Below, piece after piece: positions 22,953 through 34,480 of a stretch of 64,000 nt of DNA (its first letter is position 1; each line of letters starts with the position of its first letter). Below the pieces are notes generated by a model that saw nothing but the letters and a program-made list of their open reading frames with translations, searched no databases and was not told the DNA's origin. Both the position numbers and the translations under genes were made by a program. The stretch is taken from the NCBI GenBank assembly GCA_025506515.1, contig CM046458.1:43288731-43352730 (forward strand), in the 5' to 3' direction. This stretch comes from Flaveria trinervia (Eukaryota > Streptophyta > Magnoliopsida > Asterales > Asteraceae).

Positions 22953-23620
22953 GTACATATTATGACTGACTTATGCAGATGCCATTATCAACTTGCTTCA
23001 GTTGAATTCCTAGAAAGAAATTTAGTTCCACCATGGCAATCATTTCAAATCTATCCTTCACCAACTTCTCAAAGTCTTTGCAGAGCTTTGGATTATATGA
23101 CCCTAGGATAAAGTCATCTACATATACTTGAACTAGCATTAAGTCATTCCATGTTTCTTTGATGAAGAGAGTTCCATCTATCGTACCCATTCTGTATCCA
23201 TGTTGATAGAGATACTAAGATAAACTCTCATACCACTTCCTTGGTACTTGGTGCAGCCTATAAAAAGCTTTATCAAGCTTAAAAACAACCCATTAGATCA
23301 GGATCTGCTAACCCAGGTGGTTGTTGTACATACACCTCTTCATCAATCACCTTATAAAGAAAAGCACACTTGATATCAAGTTGGTAGACCTTGAAATTAT
23401 TGGATGCAGCAAAAGCTAAGAATATCCTAACAGCTTCAAGTCTTGCAACAGGAGCAAAGACATCTGTGTAGTCAATTCCTTCTTTTTGTGTGTATCCTTG
23501 AACAATGAGTCTATCCTTATTTTTTATGACAAGTCCTCTATCAATCATTTATATTCCTAAACACCCATTTGGTTCCTATAGTAGTCTTCCCTTAAGGAAG
23601 AAGACATAGGTTCCAAACCT
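22953..23620 (-). pseudogene. O1 reverse transcriptase, right part
   Basis: RT motifs are RLIVQGYTQKEGIDYTDVFAP, VARLEAVRIFLAFAAS, QLDIKCAFLY and QPPGL, then VYVDDFILGS with an intact YVDD at 23113-23124, and FFLGIQLKQ. RT copies the element RNA. The segment runs into the A1 insertion and resumes at 10246. Frameshifts occur near 23200-23280, and the block upstream of 23550 is in another frame. Confidence 0.9.
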
Positions 23621-24186
23621 TTTGCCTTTTGAATTGAAGCAGCTCCTCCTACATAGCTTCAACCCAACTTCCATCCCTTAAAGTCTTAACAATTTTCTTA
23701 GGCTCTATCTGGGATAAGAAACAAGAGTGAAGACAAACATTTGCATCATGGGTTGTCCTCTTATTTTTACCCCTGAGTCAACATCTTTATTGATGTTTAT
23801 GGTGGGATTAGACTTGTGAATCTTTAGTTAAGGGATCATAGCAAGTTACTTAGAGAGATCTAAATTAGAGAAATTTAGATCTGGAATTGAAGTTTCTCCC
23901 ACCATATAAGCACACTTATCAGGAGAGACTTGATCCAATGAGTGTGTGACATTATTGATGTTGTCTTCAATAGAGTGGTTATCAGCATCCAGGAATTCTT
24001 GATCAATGTCACCACCACCATTTTCTCCTACATTTGAAGCTCCTTCATCTGAGTTATGTTCGACTAAGCTGGAATTTGAAGGCACTCTAGAGGTATCAGC
24101 TGGATTTGTTATTGTTGTGTTGATAGGTACTCCATATGTAGTAATAGTTACAACTGGAGCTGAAGTTATGTAGCTTGATGGTGTTT
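23621..24186 (-). pseudogene. O1 integrase-RT linker
   Basis: Low-complexity acidic and Ser/Thr/Asn-rich sequence (SLVEHNSDEGASNVGENGGG) links integrase and RT. This region is variable in copia elements, so little can be said of it. Confidence 0.65.
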
Positions 24187-24976
24187 TTAGCAAAATCTTG
24201 GATCAGAATCACCTGTAGATAGTATATCAGTAGATCCTGAAACATGCTCACAAGATTTGTTAAAACAGCTGGTAACTAAATCAAGATCAAATAGCCAATC
24301 GGGACCAAAACATTTCATAGTGAGAATGTGCTCATTGAAAGTCACATTGGCTGACTCCTCAACTACTCTAGTTCTAAGATTGTATACCCTATAAGCCTTG
24401 GCTTGGGAAGAGTATCCAATAAAATGTCCATCATCTGATTTCTTATTAAGCTTGGAAATTTGATCTTTGGTATTCAAGATGGTGCAAGGACATCCAAATG
24501 ACCTAAGAAAACCAATGAAAGGTTTCCTCTTGTACCAAGTATTACCATGTGACTTAACTACTAAAACTATGTTCTGCACATAGCAACAGTGTTAACTGCC
24601 TCTACCCAGAAGGTGATGGGCAGTTTAGAGTCAGACAAAATAGTTCTTGCAGCTTCAATAAGTGTCATGTTTCTCCTCTTAGCAACACCATTTTGTTGAG
24701 GAGTCCTAGGAGCACCATATTGTCTTGTAATACCTTTCTCATCACAAAATGTATCAAGGATTTGGTTCTTCAATTCAGTTCCTTGATCACATCTTATGGT
24801 TTTGACCTTGGATCACATTGATTCTCAATCTTTAAGATGAAATTCTTTAGAATCTCAAGGGTCTCATCCTTAGTTCTTAAAAATAAGACTCAAATGAATC
24901 ATGTAAAGGCATTTGTGATCACCAAACATAAGAGGTCCTACCTAGACTCATTAAATTAGTGGGGCCAAAAAGATCC
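24187..24976 (-). pseudogene. O1 integrase
   Basis: The core reads QYGAPRTPQQNGVAKRRN, TLIEAARTILSDSKLPITFW and VEAVNTVAMC. The usual ERRN is AKRRN here, so the catalytic glutamate is replaced by lysine. Downstream, FIGFLRSFGCPCTILNTKD and FIGYSSQAKAYRVYN are the usual integrase C-terminal blocks. The N-terminal half, with the first two aspartates, is degraded (24780-24976). Confidence 0.85.
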
Positions 24977-25640
24977 TTATGTAATAAGTGTAGGGGGAGT
25001 AGTGATGGAGTTTCTTTCCTTTGGCTTGTGAGATACCTTATGTTGATTCCCTTTCAGGCATTCAACACAATGGTCATCACTTGTAAACTCTTTCTTTGGC
25101 ATTCTAGTTACCAAATCATTCTTAATTAGTTTATTCATGTTCTTAAAGTTTACATGGCACATTCTTTTATGCCAGAGGAAAGACTCATCACTATTGGCTT
25201 TAGATATAAAACATAAAACTTCCCCTGAAGGAGATGTTTCTTGCAAATCCATCTTGTACATGTTCCTTTTCCTGGGGGCTCTGAGCAGGATATGCTCATG
25301 AGGAATAACCACCCCGGGGATATGCTCATGAGGAATAACCACCCCGGGCTTGAGAACAATACACTCATGCTTAGTAAAGAGCATGTTATGACTCTGATCA
25401 CAAAATTGAGATACACTCAAAAGATTGTATCCAAGCTCCTTGAAAAAGTTTACCTTCTCAATGTTGAGCTTACCATTTGTGACCATGCCCCTTCATGTAA
25501 TATAACCACCAGCATCTCCTCAAAAACAACTGACCCTCCATAATTTTCTCAAATTTCTGGAGTAGTGACCTATTGTTTATCATGTGCCTCGAACAGCCAC
25601 TATCAATGATCCAGATATTTTTGTTTGTCTTGAGTTGTTC
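24977..25640 (-). pseudogene. O1 GAG-pre-integrase and protease remnant
   Basis: GAG-pre-integrase motifs are NLLSVSQFCDQSHNMLFT, LWHKRMCHVNFKNMNKL and ITRMPKKEFTSDDHCVECLKG. The protease end (IWIIDSGCSRHM type) is at about 25570-25620. A 10-residue block, PGVVIPHEHI, is duplicated in tandem. Confidence 0.85.
25291..25350. repeat. Tandem 30-bp duplication, in frame, in O1
   Basis: A 30-base unit beginning TATGCTCATGAGGAATAACC occurs twice in a row (25291-25320 and 25321-25350), adding ten residues without breaking the frame. Confidence 0.95.
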
Positions 25641-27785
25641 CTATACCAAAAGAGATGGTTAATTACATTTGGAAACCCAATCCTTGTTAGTCTTGGGCTT
25701 ATCAAAGATATTGAAGACAATGCAACAGTGATAGATCCTATAGTCATGTTTTGAGGATCATTTACTGATGTTGATGGAGAGCTTTCAGTCACTTGGTCTT
25801 TCTTTGTCTTCCACACCACCTTTGGAAGCTTAGACTTGACCTTCAACACTTTGTAATTTTTTATAACTCCAGAAGTTTTGATGATTGAACCTTCAAAAGA
25901 TTTTGCTAACACTGCAGCAGGCTTTAGTGCTTGGAAGTATTCCTTTCTTCTGAGACCAAATTTTCTTCCGAAGACAATCCCACTTGTCTTCTTCTTCAAT
26001 TTGGAGCTTCCGAAAGGAAAAGATTCTCCTTCCAAAGCTCGCTTCTTCTTCAAACTCGAAGAAGTCTCTTTCTTGGTCATGTGGACAGTGCTTTTTGGAT
26101 TGTAATACAATCCTTAGCAAGATGAGAAGTACTCCCACACATAACACAGTCCATTTTCTTCTTCCTAAGAGTCTTATTTTGTGAAAAATGTTGAACTTGA
26201 TCACTTTCCTTCTCCATCTTCATCTTTGAAGATGTTGTGGTAATTCATTCAGGGTGAAACTACCTTTGGAGCTGGATGGTTCAGGTTGTGTAGTAGTGGT
26301 ACACAACTTATCAACCTTCTTCATGTTGCTGGGATGAGTTGGACATAAACTAAAACTCCTGGTACTAGAGTTTGAGTTTGTGTCTTCAGTCTTAACCACC
26401 TCAAAACCTGCAGAGATGAAAACTTGTTTCTACTTAGAGTTAAAGGTGGCCTTGATCTCTTGAGCCTTCTCTGCCTTCCTTTTCTCTTCCTAATCAAGTT
26501 CTTCCTTCTTGATTTGGTCATCCTAACCTTTTTACTCTCCTCATAAGGATAGTGACCCTTCTTAGAATACTCTTCTTCACTCTTCTCAGAGACATCCTTC
26601 ACTATCTTTTCTTCATCCTTTTCAGTCATAGGGTCTACAAAGGGAAGCTCATCTTCACAAGTTTCACACTTAGGAGATCTTACAGACAAGATTGTGCGCA
26701 GAGGAGCTATCTCACTAGATTCTAGTCCCTGCTTATTTTGATAACAAGCTTTTGCATACAAGGATGAGGATATGATATTCTTGAAGGTTTCTTCTTCAAG
26801 AACACATTTTTCATCCATGGCTTTGCTGATCACAAGCTCAGCCTAGCATTCAGTCAACTTAGTTATAAGATCTTTGATCTGAGTCTTGTAGTTGGTATGT
26901 TCATGTTTAAGAGTTGAAATGGTTTTCTATAAGTCCTCTATCTTTAGTCTATAATCATTTTCATCTCTTTTGAAATCAGATTTTAAGATATATAAAGACT
27001 CAAGATCAGATCTCATCTCTAAGTTGAAGGACCTGTATCTATTCACTTTAGCATTACATTTAGGTGTATAGATATGTTCTAATACCTTTGTTTCATCATG
27101 GTCAGCCATCAGTGCTTGGTTTGGAGATGTATCTTCCATTTAAAAGCTTTAGTTAAAGCATCCTTCTTCAATAGCAACTGAAACTTGCTGCTTTGGCTTC
27201 TCATTTTGGGTGGCTCTCTTAGTGTAGTTTGGCTTGGCTTGTACTTGTCCACCATTTTTCCTTGGTGCCTTTCACTCCCTTGCAAAATGACCTATTTGCT
27301 TACAGTTGTAACACTTTACTTTGCTTTTGTCCTGTCCAAACTTTCCACCGGCTGTATTGCTTGGAAACTTCCTCCATGTCCTCTTGTAGAACTTCTAGGC
27401 TCTATGAGTGAGGAGAGCCATTTGCTAAACTATCTCCATGTATTCCAAGTCATCTGGATGGATACATTCCAAATCTTCAAGGGTGAAGAGAAAGTTGCTC
27501 GTGCTTTCATTGGAAGATACAAAGGCTTATGAAGAGCTTGTCTCTTGGAATAGGCTTCCTTGAGTGTAGCTTTCTCTTGGTGTCACGAGGAAAGTGATGA
27601 AAGGACCCTTTTATGAGTTGTCATGGTAGCATATAAGATGATGATGGTGTGGTTCAATGCTATCCCTTTCAACCACATGGAGTACTGAACTCAATTGATT
27701 ACTAAGAATACCATACAACTCTGTCAGAGTAAGAGTCTCAAGGTTTTCAGTTCTCTTGATAACAACATAATAATATGTCTATTGT
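25641..27785 (-). pseudogene. O1 Gag C-terminal part with two zinc knuckles
   Basis: The first knuckle is at 27272-27313 (CYNCKQIGHFARE then a stop): the last cysteine codon has become TGA at 27272-27274. The second knuckle, CVMCGSTSHLAKDC, is intact at 26107-26148. Between them lie heptad-like and Lys/Glu-rich segments (26321-26833 and 26927-27139). The stretch 25930-26050 carries CTTCCGAAG motifs within codons. Several stops and shifts are present. Confidence 0.8.
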
Positions 27786-28241
27786 CTAGGAAGAGGAGAT
27801 GAACTTCTTTACAATGGCCCTATTATCAAGAGTCACTCTAACATCCATTAGAGTATCCACAATCTCAGTATACCTGAAGAACTGTTGAGTCATGGTTTCA
27901 CCTGTTTTGAAGGTGAAGTTTTCAGACTGCTGCTTCAGGAGATCCTTCTTGTTCTCCTTGTCTTTATTTGACCCCTCATACATTACCTTCAGTGCATCCC
28001 ATACTTGTTTAGCTATTTCACACTTCTTGAAGCCATTGTATATGGAGTTTGGAAGAGTAGTTTGGAGGTTTGTCATGGGTTTTTGATTAATCTCTATTCT
28101 CTTCCTATCTTCTTTAGAATAGTCAGCCACATCCTTTGGAATCATACCAACTCCAGTAGTAGCTGAAGAGGTGCTTGGTATGTAAGGCCCTGAGACAACA
28201 GATTCCCACATCCTGGAGTCTTATGACTTGATTAACCCTTC
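27786..28241 (-). pseudogene. O1 Gag core, cut by B1
   Basis: Copia Gag motifs are DYSKEDRKRIEINQKPMTNLQ, SIYNGFKKCEIAKQVWDALK, YEGSNKDKENKKDLLKQQ and ETMTQQFFRYTEIVD. Just upstream of the open part, the expected Gag segment MEGLIKSYDSRMW has TAA in place of the tyrosine codon. The N-terminal codons continue on the far side of B1 at 40897-40953. Confidence 0.88.
28237..28241. repeat. Target-site duplication CCTTC, left copy (B1)
   Basis: CCTTC precedes the B1 LTR and is repeated at 40892-40896. Removing B1 and one copy restores the O1 gag sequence. Confidence 0.9.
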
Positions 28242-29099
28242 TATTTGATCAAGAGAAGGCTAATGCAACCAAAACTAAATCACTTAAGTTATTTTGGTGC
28301 TGCAAGCAAAGGCTTCCGAAGTTTATCATGGAACTTCCGAAGGTTGTAGAGTTCTTCCGAAGACAAAGGAAAGTCCAACTTCTGAAGACAGAAATCTACT
28401 TCTGAAGAAAAATGCATACTTCCAAAGTTCAAGACATAGAAGAATAAAGTGAAGACCACTTCCAAAGTATGATGAAATGAAGAAGTCTCCAAGCCTTGGA
28501 AGAAGCAGCCTCTTCTGAAGTATAAAGTGGCTTCGGAAGTACTTACTCTTCCGAAGCCATTTAACCTTCAGAAGACACTGCTATAACCAATGGACACAAG
28601 TATGGTCTCTGAAACTCCGCTGCAGACTTCTGATACAACATGGCTTCTTCCTAAAGAACCATGATGTTGACCATACTTTATTGCACTGTTTACCTTTTCA
28701 TAATAGTACAGTTGCCAACTTTAGTTGGTGACAAAAGGTAAGTCAGGGACATGTCCTGACTACCAAATCTCAGATAAGACTTTATCTGAGATACCTTAAC
28801 TTTAATCTTGTAGTATAGGCTTTAGCTAAAGGATCCCAGCTGGTATCAAAGTATATCCGGCTGTAGATAGTATTATATATAGGTTCTCCTTGTAACTCAT
28901 AGAGGTAAGAGATTATCATCTGCTTGTAGAGTCTTTGTATCTTGAGTTGAGAATCAATATATAAAAGTATCTTGAAATTTATCATTCTGTGTTCTTAGTT
29001 ACTTTTCATATTGTGATCAACTCTTATTGATTCTTACCCGAGTGTGATTCTAGGTGAGTTTGAGAGAAAACATTTGTGTTTAAGTGAACCGATCCTGCA
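28242..29099 (+). repeat. B1 5' LTR, 858 bp
   Basis: It starts TATTTGATCAAG (where TG would be canonical) and ends GATCCTGCA. A run of CTTCCGAAG motifs, partly decayed to CTTCTGAAG or CTTCCAAAG, fills 28310-28580. A TATA-like TATTATATATAGG is at about 28868-28881. A 27-bp segment TCTCAGATAAGACTTTATCTGAGA at 28769-28792 is an inverted repeat. Confidence 0.92.
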
Positions 29100-29101
29100 A
29101 T

Positions 29102-29113
29102 TGGTATCAGAGC
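29102..29113 (+). promoter_or_regulatory. B1 primer-binding site
   Basis: TGGTATCAGAGC matches the initiator tRNA-Met 3' end exactly and lies two bases after the LTR. A 75-base leader separates it from gag. Confidence 0.95.
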
Positions 29114-29188
29114 TACTCAGGCTCTTGATTGTGTGATCTAACCATCCAAAATCAACCTTTTTTCACTCCTCCCGCACCCACTCACTCA

Positions 29189-30239
29189 ATGGCCCTCAAC
29201 AAATCTGAAGTAGAAATGGGGATGATGACCAAAGCACCCATCATCACTCCTGAAAACTTCAGGTCCTAGAGTAGAAGAATGGAGGGATTCATCAGATATC
29301 AAGACAGCAAAATGTGAATGCATTATCAATGGCCCGTAAAGCAAAAGTAGCTGGTAGAAACGGTGCCATGATCAAGAAGTTGTTGAAGATTACTCTGATG
29401 AAGACAGAAGAAGCTTGACATTGACAGCAACGCCATGACTGTTCTCATGACTGCAATTCCAAACTCTATCATGGTGGGGTTTGAGCACTACTAGTCTGTA
29501 AAGGAATTGTTTGATGTGCTTGCTCAAATGTACTCAAGCTCAAATGACTCCAAGAAGGACTCACTGAAGCAGTAGTTCGAGAACTTCATTCATATTGCTG
29601 GAGAGACCCTCAGCCAGCAGTACTTCAGGTACATGGATCTTATCTGTTCCCTTCAGTCTGTGAAGATCACTCCTGAACTTAGAGATCTCACCAGAAAGTT
29701 CATGAGTGCTCTTCCAAATCAGTGGACATTCTACTGTGTCTCTATCAAGAGAACATAAAACTTGAACACTCTTTCCATGACTGAGCTCTATGGCATCCTT
29801 GATGGATACCGTCTAGAGATTGAGAGTAAGAAGGGCCACCATACAAGCAGATCTATGAGTCTTCCTGCTAGCAATTCTTTAATGGTTGCTAAAGGCTCAT
29901 TAACCCCTCAACCTCAGCACTTCCTGACTGATCATCAGCCATCCTGCTCTTTTGGTCCCTACATCACTTATCCTGAGACTCCAAGGTCTCAACAGGCTCA
30001 ACACAATCCCTTCTAGGAAAGTTGTGCCTTTGTCATAGGAGGTGGACACTCAGGAGATTTTCAATACTACTTTGATGATCTTGAGTGTTTTTAGCCCAGA
30101 TGATGTAGAGTATGTGGACTTTTTCTAGCAGAAGGCTCTCTTACCTTACAAAGCAAAGAAGTTCTTTAAGAGAACTGGAAGGCATTTCCCTCAAAACCCA
30201 ACTGCCAGCAAGTTCGGGTTCGACAAGACCAGGGCAAAG
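29189..30239 (+). pseudogene. B1 Gag core
   Basis: The start ATG at 29189 (MALNKSEVEMGMMTKAPII) is followed by an in-frame TAG at 29267-29269, where the family has tryptophan, then TGA about 60 bases later. Recognisable Gag pieces include NSIMVGFEHY, AGETLSQQYFRYMDLI and FMSALPNQWTFYCVSIK. A CAG-to-TAG change is at 29573-29575. A Ser/Pro/Gln-rich segment (29762-30016) precedes the zinc knuckle. Confidence 0.85.
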
Positions 30240-30281
30240 TGTTACAACTGTAACCAACTGGGTCATTTTGCAAGGGAATGC
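30240..30281 (+). pseudogene. B1 Gag zinc knuckle 1
   Basis: CYNCNQLGHFAREC is an intact CX2CX4HX4C knuckle, but it is stranded between upstream and downstream frame breaks. Confidence 0.93.
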
Positions 30282-31840
30282 AAGGCTCCTAAGACCAATC
30301 CAGGAACCTCACAGGCCTGCACACATCCCTCAACCTCAAATCCCACTGAGAAGTCGACTGAAACAGCCGCAATGGCTCAAGAAGTTGACTGGAGCTTCAT
30401 GGTACAGGATGTGACTCCTGCTCAAGCTCTCATGGCCGGAACAGATGATGCCCAGGTATATGAACATCTCTGCACTCCAGCCTGTATAGCTAAAGTTAAA
30501 CTCTATCAGGATTACAATATGGAAATCTGATCTGACATTGAGTCTTTAAATATTCAAAATCTGATTTTAAAAGAGCTGAATCTGACTATCAAAAGAAAAT
30601 TGATGAGTTAGAGAAAACTATATCTCTTTTGAAACATGAACACACCAACTACAATACTCAAATCAAGGATCTGATATCCAAATTGTTTGAGGCTCAAGCC
30701 CAGCTTGTCACAGCTGAGGCTCAGGCCAGGAAGCATGCTATATCTGAGAAAAACTTCCAAGCTATTCTTGCATCATCCTCCCATTCCAAACTCTGCTATC
30801 AGAACAAAGAAGGGTTGGGAACCAATGAAACTGCTCCACCACATTCCTATGAGTCTATTAGACAGCCAGATGTGGTACTGAAGAGCTAGAGGTTCCAACT
30901 GCTGACCCTTTCTTTCCAGAGTTGAAGGACGAGGCACCAATAGTGGCCACCATAGGGAAGGAACAGGTAGATATACCCATCACCTCCTGTGATGATCAAA
31001 TCCTAACCACTAAAGCCAGAAGAAGCAGAGCTAAAGCTACTAGGAGAACTGCTAAGAAAGTGGTTGAATCCAAACTGAAGATTGACCCCAAACAGAAGGG
31101 TGTCTTTGTCTCAGCAGGATTCCAAGTGTTAGGTACTTCTGATTTAGGAAAGGAATGTAATACCAGCATTCCTGTCCTACCAAAGGATCAGAAGTTAAGG
31201 GAAAAGTTGCTGACGAAGAAAAAAACCAAGAAACAGCAACCCTCACTTTCCCAAAAGACTAACATTGCATGCATCATGTTGGCCTGCAAAATCATATGGC
31301 AAAAGATTGTTACTACAATCCTGCAAGCACACATTATGCAATAATGTTAGAAAAGAAGGAGTCAGGAAGGTTTCACATTTGGACCATACGGTTCAAGAGT
31401 TGAAGAAGGGAAAGCTAGTTTCCAAAGCCAAGTTGCTTTCAGAAAACTCCTTCTTCCGAAGGGAAAATAGCTTCGGAAGCAAAAGCTACTAAGGTTCGGA
31501 AGAACAAAAAAGCTCCCTTGAAACCATCCCAGAAGAAGACTGCTTCGGAAGAAAAGGTGGTGAGGACTTTTTCCAGAAAGAAAGAAGCTTCGGAAGAAGA
31601 CCATGCTGCAAGAGCTTCAACAAGCTCATCCTCCAAGATCAGCCAAAGGGTGGACTGGAAGATCAAGGAAGATGCTGCAGCCCAAACCTCTTCTTCAAAG
31701 ACCTTGTTGAACCCCCAAGCATATCATTTGGTTCACTCATTTTATTATCTTTGGAAGAACCCATTACCAATAAAGCTTGGTTTCCAAACAAACCTGAAAT
31801 CTCATCTTATGTGCAGGGAACATCCATTTAACAAGAACAA
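30282..31840 (+). pseudogene. B1 Gag C-terminal linker with broken second zinc knuckle
   Basis: A long heptad-like segment (30540-30790; LKHEHTNYNTQIKDLISKLF, EAQAQLVTAEAQARKHAISE) suggests a coiled coil. The second CCHC knuckle at 31270-31310 is one base short of the 42 needed, so its cysteines are split between two frames. The stretch 31440-31600 carries five CTTCCGAAG/TTCGGAAG motifs in Lys/Ser/Glu-rich coding. Confidence 0.78.
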
Positions 31841-32440
31841 CAATGTATGGATTGTAGATAGTGGATGCTCCAGGCACATGATAGGGAACAGACATGTCCT
31901 TCAACAATTTCAACATATGATGGAGGTCCTGTCCATTTGGAGGTGAGACGGAGGATATATTTCTGGCAGAGGGAGTATATCCAATGGTATGTTAACAGTT
32001 GACAAAGTTAACTTTGTCAAACAGCTTGAACACAATCTGATAAGTGTTTCTCAATTCTGTGATCAAAAGCACCAAATGCTTTTCACAGAACATGAGTGCA
32101 TTATCCTCAAACCAGGGATGACAATTCCTCCGGAATTGGTGCTTCTTAGATCTCCTAGGAAAGAGGATATGTACAATCTTGATATGAACAATGCTTCCCT
32201 AATAGGTGAAGTATCATGCTTTCTTTCCAAAGCTGATAGTGATGAGTCAACACTATGGCATAAACGTATGTGTCATGTAAACTTTAAGACAATGAATAAA
32301 TTGGCTAAAAACAACTTGGTACATGGTTTTCCTAAAAAGGAGTTTTTCTGCAAGGACAACCGTGTTGCATGCCTGAAAGCGAAACAACACAGGAGTCTCA
32401 TAAATCCAAATGTGTTAACTCTATCACTACTCCATAGCAC
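31841..32440 (+). pseudogene. B1 protease and GAG-pre-integrase domains
   Basis: The protease active site is intact as WIVDSGCSRHMIG (DSG codons at 31857-31865). The GAG-pre-integrase motifs are NLISVSQFCDQKHQMLFTEH, TLWHKRMCHVNFKTMNKL and GFPKKEFFCKDN. A shift lies near 31950-31985. Confidence 0.9.
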
Positions 32441-33150
32441 TTATTGCACATGGATCTTTTTGGTCCCACAAGTATAATGAGCATTGGAAGGAAATCATAT
32501 TGCCTTGTGATAGTTGATGATTTTACAAGATTCACAGGGTATTCTTTTTAAGAACTAAAGATGAAACTGCTGAAACATTAAAATCTTTTATTCTTAAAAT
32601 AGAAAATCAAATTGATCACAAGGTTAAAATAATTAGAAGTGATCAAGTGACTGAGTTTAAGAACTTTGTTCTTGACTCATTTGTAACTCAAAAGGGATTG
32701 CCAGACAATATAGTGCTCCCAGAACTCCTCAAAAAATGGTGTTGCTGAGAGGAGGAATAGGACATTTATTGAGGCTGCTCAAACTATGTTAGCTGATTCA
32801 AAGCTACCTCTAACATTCTGGGCAGAGGCAGTCAGCACTGCATGCTACGTGCAGAACAGAGTTCTTGTAGTTAAGCCCCATGGAAAAACCCATTATGAGC
32901 TATGGAACAAGAGGCCACTGTTCATTGGCTTTCTAAGGTCCTTTGGCAGCAGGTGTACCATACTTAACACAAAGGACAATTAGCAAAATTTGCTGAAAAG
33001 TCGGATGATGCTATCTTTGTTGGATACTCTTCTAGTTCCAAAGCCTACAGAGTATATAACATTAAGAATCAACAATTTGAGGAGTTATCCAATATAGTTT
33101 TTAATGAGCATACTCCTTGTGTTAGGGGGAATGGACCTGATCACATCTTT
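32441..33150 (+). pseudogene. B1 integrase
   Basis: The DDE-family integrase has the first aspartate in MDLFGPTS (about 32451), the second in RSDQVTEFKNFVLDSF (about 32636; normally RSDNGTEF) and the glutamate region as RRNRTFIEAAQTMLADSK, where the usual ER is AERRN read through a shift near 32720. The blocks LPLTFWAEAVSTACYVQNRV and FIGFLRSFGSRCTILNTKD follow. Stops and shifts occur at 32476 and 32985. Confidence 0.88.
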
Positions 33151-33799
33151 GATTTAGAATTGTTTCCAAACTATTCTAAGCCCTCTTGTGAGAATGTTTC
33201 AGTTGGAATAGGTGCTCAAAATGATGCTGAGGTTGCTGCTAATGATCAACTGTTTGAGCTTCCCAGGCCTAAACCAAATTCTCCAAGTGCTGCAATACAT
33301 CAAGCTTCCACTATTCTCAGATCTGACAGTTTAACTATATCAAGGAATAGTGAAGCTTCAAAAAGTGAGTCACCTATTGAGCATCAAAACTCATCAGGTG
33401 ATCCACCATAACACCAGGCAGAAGGAGGTAGTATTTTGAAGGAACATGCAACTATTAATACTACTTCACAGCCAACTATTGATGATGTTTCTCATTCATT
33501 CAATTAGTCCTCATTGAATGACTTTGAAACAGCAGCTGGACAAAGTGTTCCAGTTACTGAGCAAAATATGTCCAACCTGGATCTATCTCTGCAACTGGAA
33601 GTGATTCCTCGTTTTAGGATTCACAACACTCATCCAACTGAGAACATCATATGGAATGTCTCTGAGGGTGTGAGAACAAGAGGATAGACTCATCAAGGGA
33701 ATGTTTGCCTGTACTCATGCTTCTATCTCAGATGGAACCCAAGAAGGTAGAAGATGCCTTAAAGGATAGTGGCTGGATTCAATTTAAGAGACAGAAGGT
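33151..33799 (+). pseudogene. B1 integrase-RT linker
   Basis: Ser/Asn/Pro-rich sequence (33160-33411) is followed by a conserved pre-RT stretch with stops. It has no catalytic motifs and is variable in this superfamily. Confidence 0.65.
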
Positions 33800-34480
33800 A
33801 TGGAACCTATGTCCGTTACCATCTGGTCAAGTACCTATAGGCACCAAATGGTTTTCGGAAACAAGAGAGATGATAGAGGCTTGATCATCAAGAATAAGGC
33901 AAGACTTGTGGTTCAAGGATACACTCAAGAGGAAGGAATCGATTATACTGATGTCTTCGCACCAGTTGCAAGACTTGAGGTAGTAAGGATCTTCCTGGCT
34001 TATGCTGCATCCAAGGACTTCACGGTATACCAACTTGATGTCATGTGTGCTTTTCTATACGGGGATATAGACAGGGAAGTCTATGTATGCCAACCTCCAG
34101 GATTTGAAGATCCACGGCACCCCAACTATGTGTGCAAATTGGATAAAGCTCTATATGGGCTGCACCAAGCACCTAGGCTGTGGTATGAGACTCTGTCTCG
34201 GTTTCTTCTGAAGAATGGCTATACTAGAGGTACCATTGACAAGACTCTCTTCATTAGAAAGTATGGAAGGACATTTTGCTCATACAAGTCTATGTTGATA
34301 ACATCATATTTGGTTCCTCAAATGACCAAATGTGCAAGGACTTTGAAAGCATTATGAAGAAGAAGTTTGAGATGAGCTCCATGGAAAAATAGACTTTTTC
34401 CTGGAATTCAGGTAAAGCAACTGAAGGAAGGGTTCTTCATTAATCAATCTAAATATGTCTCTAACATCTTAGAAAATTTG
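33800..34480 (+). pseudogene. B1 reverse transcriptase with YVDN
   Basis: Motifs are KARLVVQGYTQEEGIDYTDVF, ARLEVVRIFLAYAASKDF, YQLDVMCAFLYGDIDREVYV, CQPPGFEDPRHPNYV, KLDKALYGLHQAPRLWYE and GYTRGTIDKTLFIRK. In the catalytic block the DNA reads TATGTTGATAAC (about 34291-34302), giving YVDN where O1, A1 and A2 have YVDD. The changed residue is a catalytic metal ligand. A frameshift near 34270 also separates the two halves. Confidence 0.92.

Noticed and set aside
28310..28580. CTTCCGAAG arrays as heat-shock elements
   Set aside because: Heat-shock elements need two bases between TTC and GAA; here there is one, so spacing is wrong for trimer binding.
31362..31666. Minus-strand frames over the B1 Gag linker (and similar antisense frames at 25878-26184)
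   Set aside because: They are antisense shadows of Lys/Glu/Ser-rich Gag coding.
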